Made by a program: the position numbers and the translations under genes. A stretch of DNA of 64,000 bases from NCBI GenBank assembly GCA_016928435.1, contig JAFGKT010000080.1, forward strand, positions 1 to 64,000, written 5' to 3'. This DNA comes from Sedimentisphaerales bacterium (GTDB lineage Bacteria; Planctomycetota; Phycisphaerae; Sedimentisphaerales; SM23-30). Of this stretch, positions 1 to 10,769 are shown piece by piece (the stretch's first letter is position 1; each line of letters starts with the position of its first letter). The notes beneath the pieces were generated by a model. The model did no database searches. It saw nothing but the letters and a program-made list of their open reading frames with translations, and had not been told where the DNA came from.

Positions 1-594
1 CAGGGGCGGATATAGAGCACAGAGGTTTAGTCGGGAGTACAATGGGGACGGGGCGTCAGGGAGTATTTAACCGCGAAAGACGCGAAAAAAAAGAAATAGT
101 CGCCAGAGGCGGATATGAAGCAGAAGGGGATTGGTCGGGGGCCTAATGGAGACGGGGCGTCAGGGATGGTATGCACAGCATACCCTACGTTGGGATTTGT
201 GGTGTTGATGGTTGTTGGTGATATGGTTGGGTTGCGTTTTTTGGTTGGTGGTTAGGAACTGCGATTTCCGTTCCGGGCTCTCCGCTCCGTGTCGCACTTT
301 TTCTTGATTTACATTGTCGGTTTTCATAACGAAAGTTGCCTGATCACGCCTGGCTAATTCAAAATCCGCGATAGTCGGTGAAATCGGCGTTTTTGAAGTC
401 CCGACCCCCGTCGAAAATGCTGACGCATCCTCTACAAAGAGGCAAAGTGGAATTCTCTTGCCAAGCGGCTGTGGAGCAATAAAATAGAGTTTTTGTGAGC
501 TGGTTCACAATCTTGATCGGCTAGTTCTGCGATGATATGGGGAGAGCTACGTCGCCTTTTTAACGTAACCATTGACTCAAGAGGAGTTTGTGCT

Positions 595-1848
595 GTGCTG
601 GGATATTGGAAATACTTAGAGAATAGTGATCCGGAAATTTATGGTCTTATCCAACGCGAGGAGCATCGTCAGCAATCGATGCTGGAGATGATCGCGTCGG
701 AGAATCACGCCTCACCGGCGGTGCTGGTGGCTGCGGGCAGTTGCTTGACCAACAAATACGCTGAGGGGCTTCCCGGGCGACGCTATTACGGCGGCTGTGA
801 ACATGTTGACGATGTTGAGACCCTCGCGATCAATCGCTGCAAGAAATTGTTCGGTTGCGATCACGCCAACGTCCAACCGCACTCGGGCACCCAGGCAAAC
901 ATGGCGGTGTACTTTTCGCAATTGAAGCCGGGCGACACCGTATTGGCGATGGACCTGGCCCACGGCGGCCATTTGAGCCATGGCTTTCGACTTAACTTCA
1001 GCGGCAACTTATATAATTTTGTAAGCTACGGCGTAAAACGGGATACCGAAACGATCGATTACGATCAGATCGCGACATTAGCGAAAGAACACAAGCCGAA
1101 ACTGATTGTTTGCGGCGCCAGCGCCTATCCACGAACAATCGATTTTGAAAAGATCGCGGAAATCGCCAAAGAAAACGGCGCTAAGGTTTTGGCTGATATC
1201 GCGCATATCGCGGGGTTGGTTTGCACAGGTTTTCATATGGACCCCATTCCCTGCTGCGAATTTGTAACCAGCACAACCCACAAAACCTTACGGGGTCCAC
1301 GAGCGGGCACGGTAATGTGCAAAGCTGAATACGCGAAGTCCATCAATTCGGCGGTGTTCCCCGGTATGCAGGGCGGGCCTTTGTGTCATGTCATCGCAGC
1401 CAAGGCGGTCGCCTTCGCGGAAGCGTTACGGCCGGACTTTAAAACCTATGCCAAGCAAATAATAACGAATTGCCAGGTCCTAGCCGATGAGCTAACGAGC
1501 AAAGGGTTCAGGCTCTGTTCCGGCGGTACGGATAACCACTTGGTGCTGGTTGACCTGCGACAATACAACGCTGAACTAACCGGCGCGATGGCGGAGACTT
1601 TGCTGCATGACGCTGGGATTGTGGTAAACAAGAATTTGATTCCATACGACACGCGTTCCGCTCAAGAAACCAGCGGGGTGCGTATAGGCACGCCGGCGCT
1701 TACCACCCGCGGACTAAAAGAAGAGCATATAAAACAGATCGCCAATTGGATCGACAAAGTGCTTTCGAGCGGCGGGGACGAAAAAATTATCTCGAACGTA
1801 AGAAATGAAACCGCTGAGCTATGTCGGCAGTTTCCGATACCGGGATAA
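595..1848 (+). CDS. glyA: Serine hydroxymethyltransferase
   Basis: [33 protein letters not shown] and [12 protein letters not shown] motifs. ORF opens at 532, but GAGGAG at 581-586 ahead of GTG 595 suggests the true start. Confidence 0.95.
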   Translation: MLGYWKYLENSDPEIYGLIQREEHRQQSMLEMIASENHASPAVLVAAGSCLTNKYAEGLPGRRYYGGCEHVDDVETLAINRCKKLFGCDHANVQPHSGTQANMAVYFSQLKPGDTVLAMDLAHGGHLSHGFRLNFSGNLYNFVSYGVKRDTETIDYDQIATLAKEHKPKLIVCGASAYPRTIDFEKIAEIAKENGAKVLADIAHIAGLVCTGFHMDPIPCCEFVTSTTHKTLRGPRAGTVMCKAEYAKSINSAVFPGMQGGPLCHVIAAKAVAFAEALRPDFKTYAKQIITNCQVLADELTSKGFRLCSGGTDNHLVLVDLRQYNAELTGAMAETLLHDAGIVVNKNLIPYDTRSAQETSGVRIGTPALTTRGLKEEHIKQIANWIDKVLSSGGDEKIISNVRNETAELCRQFPIPG

Positions 1849-1921
1849 TGACCGAAAGCAAAGATTTGTCAGCGTCATCAAATGTAGTGTAAGTTTTGAA
1901 TGACCATAAGGAATTGGAGCG

Positions 1922-3277
1922 TTGCAGTATCGGCCCAAACTGATGGTGTTGAGTATTGATGGTGTTCCGATCGAACTGTTGCGGCAGTTGGTCGGACAAG
2001 GGGATATGCCAAACCTGCAGCGATTGATACAGCAGTCAACACTCCGGCAAATGCGGTCGGTTCAGCCGACGGTTTCTTGTGTGGCTTGGGCCAGCTACAT
2101 GACGGGCAAAAATCCAGGCAAACATGGCATATACGGTTTTATCGATCGTAAACCGGGCAGCTATGATTTGGAGTTCCCCAACGCGAATCATTTGCAGAGT
2201 GCCAATATTTGGGAAATCCTCAGCGCAGCGGGCAAACGCGTCTTTGGGATGAACGTCTGCACCAGCTATCCGCCCCGGGCAGTGAACGGGATATTGATAG
2301 GCGGTTTCTTGTCGCCCAGTTTGGACAAAGCGACGTATCCCGGTGAGGTAGCGGAATATCTCCAATCGATCGATTATCGCCTGGATAGTGATGCTGCGTT
2401 GGCGCGACGTGATAAGAAAGCGATGCTCTACGATCTCGATCACACTTTGGATGCGAGAATGGAAGCGATGTTCCACTTCTTAGAGCAAGAGAGTTGGGAC
2501 TTTTTTCATACGCATATCATGGGCAGCGACCGGATCAACCATTTTCTTTGGGGCAAAGTACAAGAGCACGATTCGTATTTTATGCCTGCTTTCTTTCGTT
2601 ATTATCGACGGATTGATGAGGGGATCGGGAAGCTGCTGGAATATTTGGGTGATGATGTGCCTCTGCTGATTTTCAGCGACCATGGTTTTTGCAATATAAA
2701 GAAGGAAGTGATGCTTTCGCGGTATTTGGTCGAGCTAGGCTGGACCAAGTGCGCTGAGAAGGTGCAGCATCCGTTGTCGATCGAACCAGGGCAGTCGAAA
2801 GCGTATTGCATGATACCGGGGCGGATTTATGTGAATTTGAAGGGTCGTGAGCCGGGCGGGATTGTGGAGTTGGCGGATTATCAGCGGACGCGGGAACAGT
2901 TGCGTGATGATTTGCTGGCTTTACGCGATCCGGACGGCAGCGCAGCGGTGGTAAAAAAAGTAATGATGCGTGAGGAGCTTTACTGGGGCGAAGGTAAGCA
3001 GCCTACCGCCCTACCGCCTGAGGATGTCGGCCAAGCTGCTGGAGCATTTGGCAAGGGACCGGACCTTGTGGCGATTCCGCATGATGGCTACGATTTAAAG
3101 CTGGGCTTGGCGGGGACAGACGTGTTCGTCAAAACCGAACTGGAAGGAATGCATACATACGACAACGCTTTTATGGTAGCGAGAGACGTGCCGCTGTCTG
3201 AGAATTTGGATATCACCATGGTTGCCAAGGCGATATTACAGCGATTGGAAGTTGATGTGCCTGCGGATTTGGACTGA
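1922..3277 (+). CDS. AlkP-superfamily type I phosphodiesterase / nucleotide pyrophosphatase-like protein
   Basis: LSIDGVP..., PTVSCVAWASYMTGKNPGKHGIYGF and FSDHGF motifs; TTG start. Confidence 0.85.
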   Translation: MQYRPKLMVLSIDGVPIELLRQLVGQGDMPNLQRLIQQSTLRQMRSVQPTVSCVAWASYMTGKNPGKHGIYGFIDRKPGSYDLEFPNANHLQSANIWEILSAAGKRVFGMNVCTSYPPRAVNGILIGGFLSPSLDKATYPGEVAEYLQSIDYRLDSDAALARRDKKAMLYDLDHTLDARMEAMFHFLEQESWDFFHTHIMGSDRINHFLWGKVQEHDSYFMPAFFRYYRRIDEGIGKLLEYLGDDVPLLIFSDHGFCNIKKEVMLSRYLVELGWTKCAEKVQHPLSIEPGQSKAYCMIPGRIYVNLKGREPGGIVELADYQRTREQLRDDLLALRDPDGSAAVVKKVMMREELYWGEGKQPTALPPEDVGQAAGAFGKGPDLVAIPHDGYDLKLGLAGTDVFVKTELEGMHTYDNAFMVARDVPLSENLDITMVAKAILQRLEVDVPADLD

Positions 3278-3295
3278 TAAACTGGAGGAGTTTAT

Positions 3296-4417
3296 ATGGC
3301 AAAAGATATTCATAGTGAAGCATTTCCAGATGAGACAAAGCTTAAACTAGAGATATTTAGAGACTATACGAAACAGTGGTTACCAGTATTCCTGTCTAGC
3401 AGAACCAGGTCCTTTCATTCAGTTAACATATTCGATTTTTTTGCCGGGCCAGGCAGAGACACAGAAGGCCAACCTGGCTCCCCTCTTATACTTCTTGAAG
3501 AGGTGAAGAAGTACCTCAATGATCCAAAGCTACCTCATGCAAAAGGCGTTAAAGTCCGTCTATTCTATAGTGATTCTGATAGTAAAAAAATACTTCGGCT
3601 AAAGGAAGAGCTAGATAAGGCAGACAAACAGAATATTGAAATTGAAACATCACCCCTAGACTTCAAAGAAGCATTTAAGAAAGAGCGAGATACACTGCGA
3701 TCGCGGTCTAACGCCAACTTGATTATTTTGGATCAATACGGAGTTAAGCAAGTGACACCAGAGATATTTCAAACGCTCATTCAATTGCCTTCCACGGATT
3801 TTATGTTTTTTATAGCATCTTCTTTTATAAAACGATTTATCAAGACAAATGAACTTGGACAACATTTTCCTGATATATCTTCGGAGGAAATTGAAGGTAT
3901 TCCAGCCAAAGAAATGCATCGCTTTATCTGCAACCATTACCAAAGATCAGTGCCCCAAAACATAGAGTTTTATCTTGCCCCTTTTTCTATCCAAAAAGGC
4001 GCGAATTACTATGGCATAATCTTTGGCACACATATTCTGTTGGGGTTGGATAAGTTTCTTTCGGTTTGTTGGAACAAAGACAAGATTTCCGGACAAGCTA
4101 ATTACAACATTGACAATGATATACAATGGGGCAATCAACTTGCTCTCGGATTTGCTGAAGAATCCACAAAAGAAAGCGGTTTAGCAGAAGATTTAATGTC
4201 ATTTCTCTCCAGTGGTCGAAGAAACAATAACGAGTTATACAAGTTCACATTGGAGCATGGCTGTCTGCCAAAACACACTGGAAAGATACTGAAACAATGG
4301 TCAGAGGAAGGTCACTTGAAGGTATATCCTGAAAACATCAAGAAAGGCGCCTATTATCTCAGTTGGGAATACTATAAGAAAAAGGAAATCAAAGCCAAAT
4401 TCGAGGTTGTAAAATGA
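3296..4417 (+). CDS. tcmP: Three-Cys-motif partner protein TcmP-like
   Basis: FxDYTKQWLPVF...FDFFAGPGRDTEGQPGSPLI-type N-terminus characteristic of TcmP; stop overlaps the start of a DUF5131/Gp37-Gp68 ORF. Confidence 0.8.
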   Translation: MAKDIHSEAFPDETKLKLEIFRDYTKQWLPVFLSSRTRSFHSVNIFDFFAGPGRDTEGQPGSPLILLEEVKKYLNDPKLPHAKGVKVRLFYSDSDSKKILRLKEELDKADKQNIEIETSPLDFKEAFKKERDTLRSRSNANLIILDQYGVKQVTPEIFQTLIQLPSTDFMFFIASSFIKRFIKTNELGQHFPDISSEEIEGIPAKEMHRFICNHYQRSVPQNIEFYLAPFSIQKGANYYGIIFGTHILLGLDKFLSVCWNKDKISGQANYNIDNDIQWGNQLALGFAEESTKESGLAEDLMSFLSSGRRNNNELYKFTLEHGCLPKHTGKILKQWSEEGHLKVYPENIKKGAYYLSWEYYKKKEIKAKFEVVK

Positions 4418-5142
4418 AGAAATCACGTATTGAATGGACCGAATCAACCTGGAATCCTGTAACAGGCTGCACCAAAATCAGTACCGGGTGCCTCAACTGC
4501 TATGCTGAGCGCATGGCTAAGCGATTGCAGGCTATGAACCAGCCCAATTACCGTAATGGTTTTGAAGTAACCTGTCATCCCCATGCCTTGGACATACCGC
4601 TCCGGTGGAAAAAACCCCAAGTAATTTTCGTCAATTCCATGAGTGATTTATTTCACAAGGAAATACCCGACGATTTCATTTTTGATGTTTTCAATGTAAT
4701 GAATGTCGCGAAACAGCACGCATTTCAAGTATTGACAAAACGCGCCGAAAGGCTAGCCCAGCTGTCGCCGGGCCTGCCCTGGCAAGATAATATTTGGATG
4801 GGAGTAACGGTTGAATCATCCGCACATAAATATCGCATAGATTATTTACGTTATACCGGAGCCCGCATAAAGTTTCTGTCATTAGAGCCACTTCTAGATG
4901 ATCTAGGTGAGCTTAACCTGAGTGGTATTGACTGGGTGATTGTGGGTGGAGAATCCGGGCCTGGCGCCAGACCGATCCAAATCGATTGGGTAAGAAATGT
5001 GAGACAACAGTGTATAGATGCAGATGTGCCATTCTTTTTCAAACAGTGGGGTGGAACCAACAAAAAGAAGAATGGAAGAATCTTAGAAGGACGCACATGG
5101 GATGAGATGCCATCCGGTTTCAATCAAGATGCGTATGTATGA
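4414..5142 (+). CDS. DUF5131 / phage Gp37-Gp68 family protein (three-Cys motif)
   Basis: IEWTESTWNPVTGCTKISTGCLNCYAERMAKRL (C-x6-C-x2-C), WIGVTVE-like and VGGESGPGARP motifs. Confidence 0.88.
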   Translation: MKKSRIEWTESTWNPVTGCTKISTGCLNCYAERMAKRLQAMNQPNYRNGFEVTCHPHALDIPLRWKKPQVIFVNSMSDLFHKEIPDDFIFDVFNVMNVAKQHAFQVLTKRAERLAQLSPGLPWQDNIWMGVTVESSAHKYRIDYLRYTGARIKFLSLEPLLDDLGELNLSGIDWVIVGGESGPGARPIQIDWVRNVRQQCIDADVPFFFKQWGGTNKKKNGRILEGRTWDEMPSGFNQDAYV

Positions 5143-5171
5143 TTTACAGAACTTAAGGGCTTTGAAGTAAT

Positions 5172-5969
5172 ATGGACCGATTAGACGAATTAGAGAATCA
5201 GAGTATTTATATTATACGCGAGGCGTATTACCATTATCGCAATTTGGCGTTGTTGTGGTCGGTAGGTAAAGATTCTACGACGCTGGTTTGGCTATGCCGC
5301 AAGGCGTTTTTGGGGAAGATTCCTATCCCGGCTTTGCACATTGACACGGGCTATAAGTTTCCGGAGATGTACAAGTTCAGGGATGAGTACGGCAAGAAAT
5401 GGGGCTTGAAGGTTGTGGTTGCGAGAAACGAAGAAGCGATCGCGGCTGGTATGGGGCCAACGAAGAAGTTGGAATGCTGCAACGCGCTCAAGACCGAAGG
5501 TTTGAAAAAAGCCATCGCTCAGCATCACTTTAGTGCTTTACTTTTGGGCATTCGTCGGGATGAACATGGCATTCGAGCGAAAGAAAGGTATTTTTCGCCA
5601 AGGAACCAAGAATTTAAGTGGAACTATCAGGATCAGCCGCCCGAGCTGTGGGACCAATACAAAAGCCAAGCAGAAGAAGGTACGCATATCCGCGTGCATC
5701 CTCTGCTGCACTGGACAGAAAAGGATATTTGGTACTACATTCGGCGGGAGAATATTCCAATTACGGATTTGTATTTCGCCAAGAACGGCAAACGCTATCG
5801 CAGTATCGGCTGTGTACCCTGCTGCAGCCCCGTGAATTCGGATGCGGACACCATCGATAAAATAATTGAAGAACTAGAGAGTACGAATACTTCGGAACGA
5901 GCCGGTCGAGCACAGGATAAGGAAGACACTTATACCATGCAGAAACTTCGGGCATTGGGTTATATGTAA
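5172..5969 (+). CDS. cysD: Sulfate adenylyltransferase subunit 2 / PAPS-reductase family
   Basis: LLWSVGKDSTTLVWL PP-loop, IRRDEHGIRAKER, GCVPCCSPV; adjacent to a cysN-like GTPase. Confidence 0.88.
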   Translation: MDRLDELENQSIYIIREAYYHYRNLALLWSVGKDSTTLVWLCRKAFLGKIPIPALHIDTGYKFPEMYKFRDEYGKKWGLKVVVARNEEAIAAGMGPTKKLECCNALKTEGLKKAIAQHHFSALLLGIRRDEHGIRAKERYFSPRNQEFKWNYQDQPPELWDQYKSQAEEGTHIRVHPLLHWTEKDIWYYIRRENIPITDLYFAKNGKRYRSIGCVPCCSPVNSDADTIDKIIEELESTNTSERAGRAQDKEDTYTMQKLRALGYM

Positions 5970-6175
5970 TCACCGTAAGCGTTCACATTAAAGAAAAGCG
6001 GCGCATTGACACTAATATTCGCGAATATGGCTGCCAGGGGAGAACTCGAAAGTACAAGAAGTTTGGTCTGTAGTACAATGAAGGTTATTAGGTCAGGGAA
6101 TTAATCCGGTCGCTTACACTCGCGGCTCTGATTGGTATGCAGGAAGTATTATAAAAACGAAAGAATAAGACAGCT

Positions 6176-7411
6176 ATGCGTGAGAATTTGCATTTTGTGG
6201 TTGTTGGGCACGTGGACCACGGTAAGAGTACGTTGATCGGTCGGTTGTTGTATGACACGAATTCTTTGCCGCCTGACAAGATGGAAGAAGTGCGCAAGAT
6301 GAGCAAGGAATATCAAGGGCAACCGGAATTCGCCTTTGTTATGGACCATCTCGAAGAAGAACGCAATCAGCGGATTACGATTGATACCGCTCAGATATTC
6401 TTCAGTACCGATAGCCGGGATTATGTTATCATCGACGCACCGGGTCACAAACAGTTTCTCAAGAATATGATCACCGGTGCCAGTCAGGCGGAAGCGGCGT
6501 TATTGCTGATTGACGCTCAAGAGGGCTTACGCGAGCAGACCCACCGCCATGCCTATATGCTGAGCTTGCTGGGATTGCGGCAAATTGTGGTGATAGTGAA
6601 CAAGATGGATTTGGTGGGATACGACCAGCAACGTTACAATGAAATACGCGAGCAGATAACAAAACGCTTGGCGGAGTTTTCCCTGGAGCCGATGATGGTG
6701 ATACCGATCTCGGCAAGAATGGGCGATAATGTGGCACAATTGGGCGAGAACCTCTCTTGGTACAAAGGTGATACCTTGTTGGGCTCGCTGGATAAGCTTC
6801 GTTGTATTCGTCAAGGTAACGAAGGCCCCGTACGATTCCCGGTGCAGGATGTGTACGAAATGGATGGCCAAGATATATTGGTCGGTCGGGTGGCGTCGGG
6901 AGTTTTGCATAAGGGAGATCAAGTGCTGTTTCGGCCCAGCGATACGGCCGCGGTCATCGAACAGATCAAAGTATTGGATGGAGAACTAGACAGCGCCGAC
7001 GCGGGTAAATCGATCGGCCTGGTAGTGAAATCGGATAAAAATGGAAAAACCATCAAGCGAGGTCAAGTGGCTTGTCCATCCACCGACAACCAGCCGCGAG
7101 TCTTAAGTGATTTTTCAGCTTCGGTGTTTTGGATGAGCGAACAACCGTTAAAGTTGGGCGACAAGCTGGACCTCAAGTGCGCGACCCAGCAAGTACCATG
7201 TAAGATCAGCAAAATCACCAATCGTTTGGATTCTTCGAGCCTGGATTTGTTGGCAGAAGATGCTCAAGAATTGTGCGATACCGAAGTGGCGCAACTCACC
7301 ATCGAAACCGAACAGCCAATCTGTCTCGATGCTCATGAGTCAATAGCTGAATTAGGCCAATTCGTGCTGATGCGCAACAACGATACAATCGGCGGCGGCG
7401 TGGTACACTAA
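6176..7411 (+). CDS. cysN: Sulfate adenylyltransferase subunit 1 (GTPase)
   Basis: [52 protein letters not shown]; no C-terminal APS kinase domain. Confidence 0.92.
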   Translation: MRENLHFVVVGHVDHGKSTLIGRLLYDTNSLPPDKMEEVRKMSKEYQGQPEFAFVMDHLEEERNQRITIDTAQIFFSTDSRDYVIIDAPGHKQFLKNMITGASQAEAALLLIDAQEGLREQTHRHAYMLSLLGLRQIVVIVNKMDLVGYDQQRYNEIREQITKRLAEFSLEPMMVIPISARMGDNVAQLGENLSWYKGDTLLGSLDKLRCIRQGNEGPVRFPVQDVYEMDGQDILVGRVASGVLHKGDQVLFRPSDTAAVIEQIKVLDGELDSADAGKSIGLVVKSDKNGKTIKRGQVACPSTDNQPRVLSDFSASVFWMSEQPLKLGDKLDLKCATQQVPCKISKITNRLDSSSLDLLAEDAQELCDTEVAQLTIETEQPICLDAHESIAELGQFVLMRNNDTIGGGVVH

Positions 7412-7478
7412 GAACATCGGTAAGCTTTTACAATAAAGAGAAGCGGCGAATCGTGCGTCAGGGATGGTGGGCATGGGA

Positions 7479-9074
7479 TTACATATATCCCAAGTCGTTT
7501 AGGCGTTTTTCGATATCGGCTTGTTCTTCGGTGGAATAATCTGTGATTCGGCCTCCACGCTCGTAACCATCGCTGTACGTTATCTCAGGGAAAGACGTAA
7601 ACGCCTTAACCATTGGTCTTCCATCCATATTCTTCGGCACCGCCAGGCCTAATGACGCCAACACCGTTGGAGCGATATCCACAATTTCCGCGTCCAATTG
7701 CTTGCCTGAAGCGACATTGGGACCGTGAACAACATAGACTCCCGCTCGACTGTGGGTACCCATAAGGGAAATTGGATCGCTGTCTTGGGCGGGTCGCGTA
7801 ATCACTTTGTCAGAGTGCGGGCTCAGTTGGCTGAAAACCCCCTCTTTGCAGTTGACAACCAGGTCGGGCATGCCCTGGTCCTCGGTGGGGCCGAACATCT
7901 CAGAACCCGTCTTGACTTCAGTAACCAACGACAAATCGCTGCCAGGACCCAAATCCGCTAAGATTTCGTCGGTCAGTTTTTTCGCCAGGGTCGCTCGCTG
8001 GGTCTCAGTCCCATTCAGATAGATCAGCCCCGACATAGACCCTACAGCAAAGGCTGAAGTCTTCTCCATGTCCAATACCATCTGCAGATAGGCCAGAAAC
8101 TCCTCGGCGCTATAAGCTTTGTTGCGCAGCTTCAATTTGCCGTACAATCGCGCCATCCATTTCAGCGGCGGCAGCCAACGTTTCATACTCTCTTTGACAG
8201 CCTTCGCTTTGCTTCGCGGGGGCTGCTTCAAATGTAAATATCCCTTTTGCTTTAACCAAACATTAAGAAACACAAAATGCTCAAGCCTACAAAAACCGTG
8301 ATCTGAAACAATCATCGTGACAACTTCCGGTCCCGCGGCTTGAAGCAACTGCCCGATGACATCATCACAAGCACGATAAAAACGTAATACCTCTTGACGG
8401 TTTTCCGGATGATGGCCGACTGCTGCAGGGTCCAACGCTGACCACAAATGATGCTGAACCCGATCAGTACTCTGCATCTGGTAACAGAAAATATCCCAAT
8501 CGAAATCCCGCATCAATCGCAGTCCAACTCGCGCTCTGGTCTTCTCCGCAGCAATCTGCTGATCTACAAAAGCCCGCACAGTTTTGACCGGAGTTGTATC
8601 GACAATACGATATCCCGATTCGGGGGCAATGTATTTAACATACGCTTCGGCTGGGTGTACGGTGTCCGCGGATAAACCGGGACAAAGCAAACCGGGGATG
8701 ACCACTCCGTTCACTTTAGGCGGCGGTGAAGTTACCGGCATGTTCAGACTTACGACCGACTTGCCCCCTTGGTCAGCCAACTCCCACAGGCTGGGCAACG
8801 CGATATTGCTGAAGCTGTTGAGGAAAATCTGTTTGCGTATGCGATCATAACCGTGGAACGAATAAACCCTGGTTTTGCCCGGCTGCGCGCCTGTCATGAA
8901 CGAAGACCAAGCCGGCGCCGTCGTAAAAGGGATAACGCTCCGTAAGTTACCGCTGCAACCTTCAGCCACCAATCGAGCCAGATTAGGCATAACACCTTGC
9001 TCAAGAAAAGCGCGTCCTATCGACCAGGTGAAACCATCCAGGCCAATCAATACTATTTTGCGTCTATCGCTCAT
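7479..9074 (-). CDS. AlkP-superfamily phosphodiesterase/nucleotide pyrophosphatase-like protein
   Basis: LIGLDGFTW, PFTTAPAWSSFMTGAQPGK, IVSDHGF; C-terminal tail IEKRLNDLGYM. Confidence 0.85.
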   Translation of the reverse strand: MSDRRKIVLIGLDGFTWSIGRAFLEQGVMPNLARLVAEGCSGNLRSVIPFTTAPAWSSFMTGAQPGKTRVYSFHGYDRIRKQIFLNSFSNIALPSLWELADQGGKSVVSLNMPVTSPPPKVNGVVIPGLLCPGLSADTVHPAEAYVKYIAPESGYRIVDTTPVKTVRAFVDQQIAAEKTRARVGLRLMRDFDWDIFCYQMQSTDRVQHHLWSALDPAAVGHHPENRQEVLRFYRACDDVIGQLLQAAGPEVVTMIVSDHGFCRLEHFVFLNVWLKQKGYLHLKQPPRSKAKAVKESMKRWLPPLKWMARLYGKLKLRNKAYSAEEFLAYLQMVLDMEKTSAFAVGSMSGLIYLNGTETQRATLAKKLTDEILADLGPGSDLSLVTEVKTGSEMFGPTEDQGMPDLVVNCKEGVFSQLSPHSDKVITRPAQDSDPISLMGTHSRAGVYVVHGPNVASGKQLDAEIVDIAPTVLASLGLAVPKNMDGRPMVKAFTSFPEITYSDGYERGGRITDYSTEEQADIEKRLNDLGYM

Positions 9075-9148
9075 GATATGTGATATTACCCAACATCTAC
9101 TTCAAAAAAACCTAAACTAAGTTAAGATACCATTCATCACCAAGACTC

Positions 9149-10684
9149 TTAGTTATCAGATTGCCTTCGCAAAAGCCTGCCCAGAAGTTCTCGCACCATT
9201 CTGCGCTCGTATCTGTCCAAGGCCCAGTATGAAAAAAACCAAAATACTATGGCATTAAGCAGTCCTAAGACAAGAAAATTAATGGTACTGACAGGCGCCA
9301 AAAACCTTTGTTGCCAAATTAAGAACACAACAAAAATTAATGAAAACGGCAGCAGTTTCGCACATACATTCCAATAGTACTTTAGCATAGAGATACGCAA
9401 GATGGACCGGAAATAGAACTGCATTGTTGTGCGACGCAGTAAAACCACGATGACCGAGGCCCATGCTACGCCTATAATGCCGTGGTATTTCGCCAAGACC
9501 AAGCTGAGTACTAAATTAATGACAGCCATTACCATACCAAGAACCGCGGGGAAACCATGCTTGGCAAGTCCGACATGCATTTGAGAGCCTATTGTTTGTG
9601 CATACGCAGGGATTTGCGAAGCCAGGAGAATAACAAGCACATAATAGGTTTCTTTGGCATAGTGATAGTCCTCACCTTGCCAGACTTGAATGAATTCTCG
9701 GCCTCTCACCATAAGAAACAGTATGACCGGCAGCACCATAATAAGCGAAAACCGAGAAGCACGTGTAAACAGGTCTTCGAACTTTTGCTTGCGCTCCTGG
9801 CCGGTCAAAACTGAAATCTCGCTCGTGACAGGCATAAATATTCGCATTACCGTTCCACATACTTCCTGAATCGGCTGCATTAATCGCGGAGCAATTCCAT
9901 AGATTGTAATGTGTACTGGCGAAAGCACAAGACCTATAACAGCAGGATGGCTTTTATTGAGGAGCCAATTTGCCAGGTTGCTTAGAAACGAGAAAACGCC
10001 GAAACTCATCAGCTTTTGTATCACGCCGCGATTAATATGACAGCGTGCCAGCTTGATCGACTCAATCTGGAACAAAAATATTGTGGCTGCGATGCCAGAG
10101 ACGGCATTACATATCAATGTAATCCACGCAAGATTGACCAATCCATATCCGCGATGCAACAATAGTATTATCGCGGTTGCTCGTATCATAGATACACACA
10201 CCGCCAGCGAATTGACAAACACATATCTCTGCAAACCCTCAATCGCGGCTTGTACAATAGTGAAAAGCAACGACAGAAACACCGCCCCAATCATGATAAG
10301 TAATGCGAGCTGTACTTTGGCTAGAGGGATTTCTTGACTGGCAAGCTGGACAATATCGGTGAACAAGAAAAACAAAGCTGCGGGAATCAGCGACACTGCG
10401 CATATAAGAGCATGCAGAACAGCGGCACTGCAAAACACCTCATGTAGAGGTTCATGGCGTGCCTTGCACTCAGCCACAAACTTGGCGACGCTGTTGCTCA
10501 CAAACGATTGGGCAAGACTCAAAAAAGCCATTAATGACCCGATAAACCACCAAATCCCATTGATATCATTGCCTAGCTGCCTACGAATATAGGGAGTAAT
10601 AGCAATGAATATGGCAATATTGGCACAGGCCCTTACGATGCCACTAGCCATGTTCACAACAATATGCTTGTTGGATTTAGCCAA
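9149..10684 (-). CDS. Polysaccharide flippase (MOP/Wzx-like) membrane protein
   Basis: About 12-14 hydrophobic segments; oligosaccharide flippase-like arrangement; located in a polysaccharide-type cluster. Confidence 0.75.
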   Translation of the reverse strand: MAKSNKHIVVNMASGIVRACANIAIFIAITPYIRRQLGNDINGIWWFIGSLMAFLSLAQSFVSNSVAKFVAECKARHEPLHEVFCSAAVLHALICAVSLIPAALFFLFTDIVQLASQEIPLAKVQLALLIMIGAVFLSLLFTIVQAAIEGLQRYVFVNSLAVCVSMIRATAIILLLHRGYGLVNLAWITLICNAVSGIAATIFLFQIESIKLARCHINRGVIQKLMSFGVFSFLSNLANWLLNKSHPAVIGLVLSPVHITIYGIAPRLMQPIQEVCGTVMRIFMPVTSEISVLTGQERKQKFEDLFTRASRFSLIMVLPVILFLMVRGREFIQVWQGEDYHYAKETYYVLVILLASQIPAYAQTIGSQMHVGLAKHGFPAVLGMVMAVINLVLSLVLAKYHGIIGVAWASVIVVLLRRTTMQFYFRSILRISMLKYYWNVCAKLLPFSLIFVVFLIWQQRFLAPVSTINFLVLGLLNAIVFWFFSYWALDRYERRMVRELLGRLLRRQSDN

Positions 10685-10769
10685 ACGATAATCCTAATTT
10701 AGAAAACACAACATCCTGGTGGATTCACAGATTCAGCAGGCTTCTGTTACGAAGAAAAAACGCACTGTG

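Noticed and set aside
169-186. GGTATG-CACA-GCATACC palindrome near the window start
   Set aside because: Small isolated hairpin in repeat-rich intergenic DNA; no T-run or gene context to support a function.
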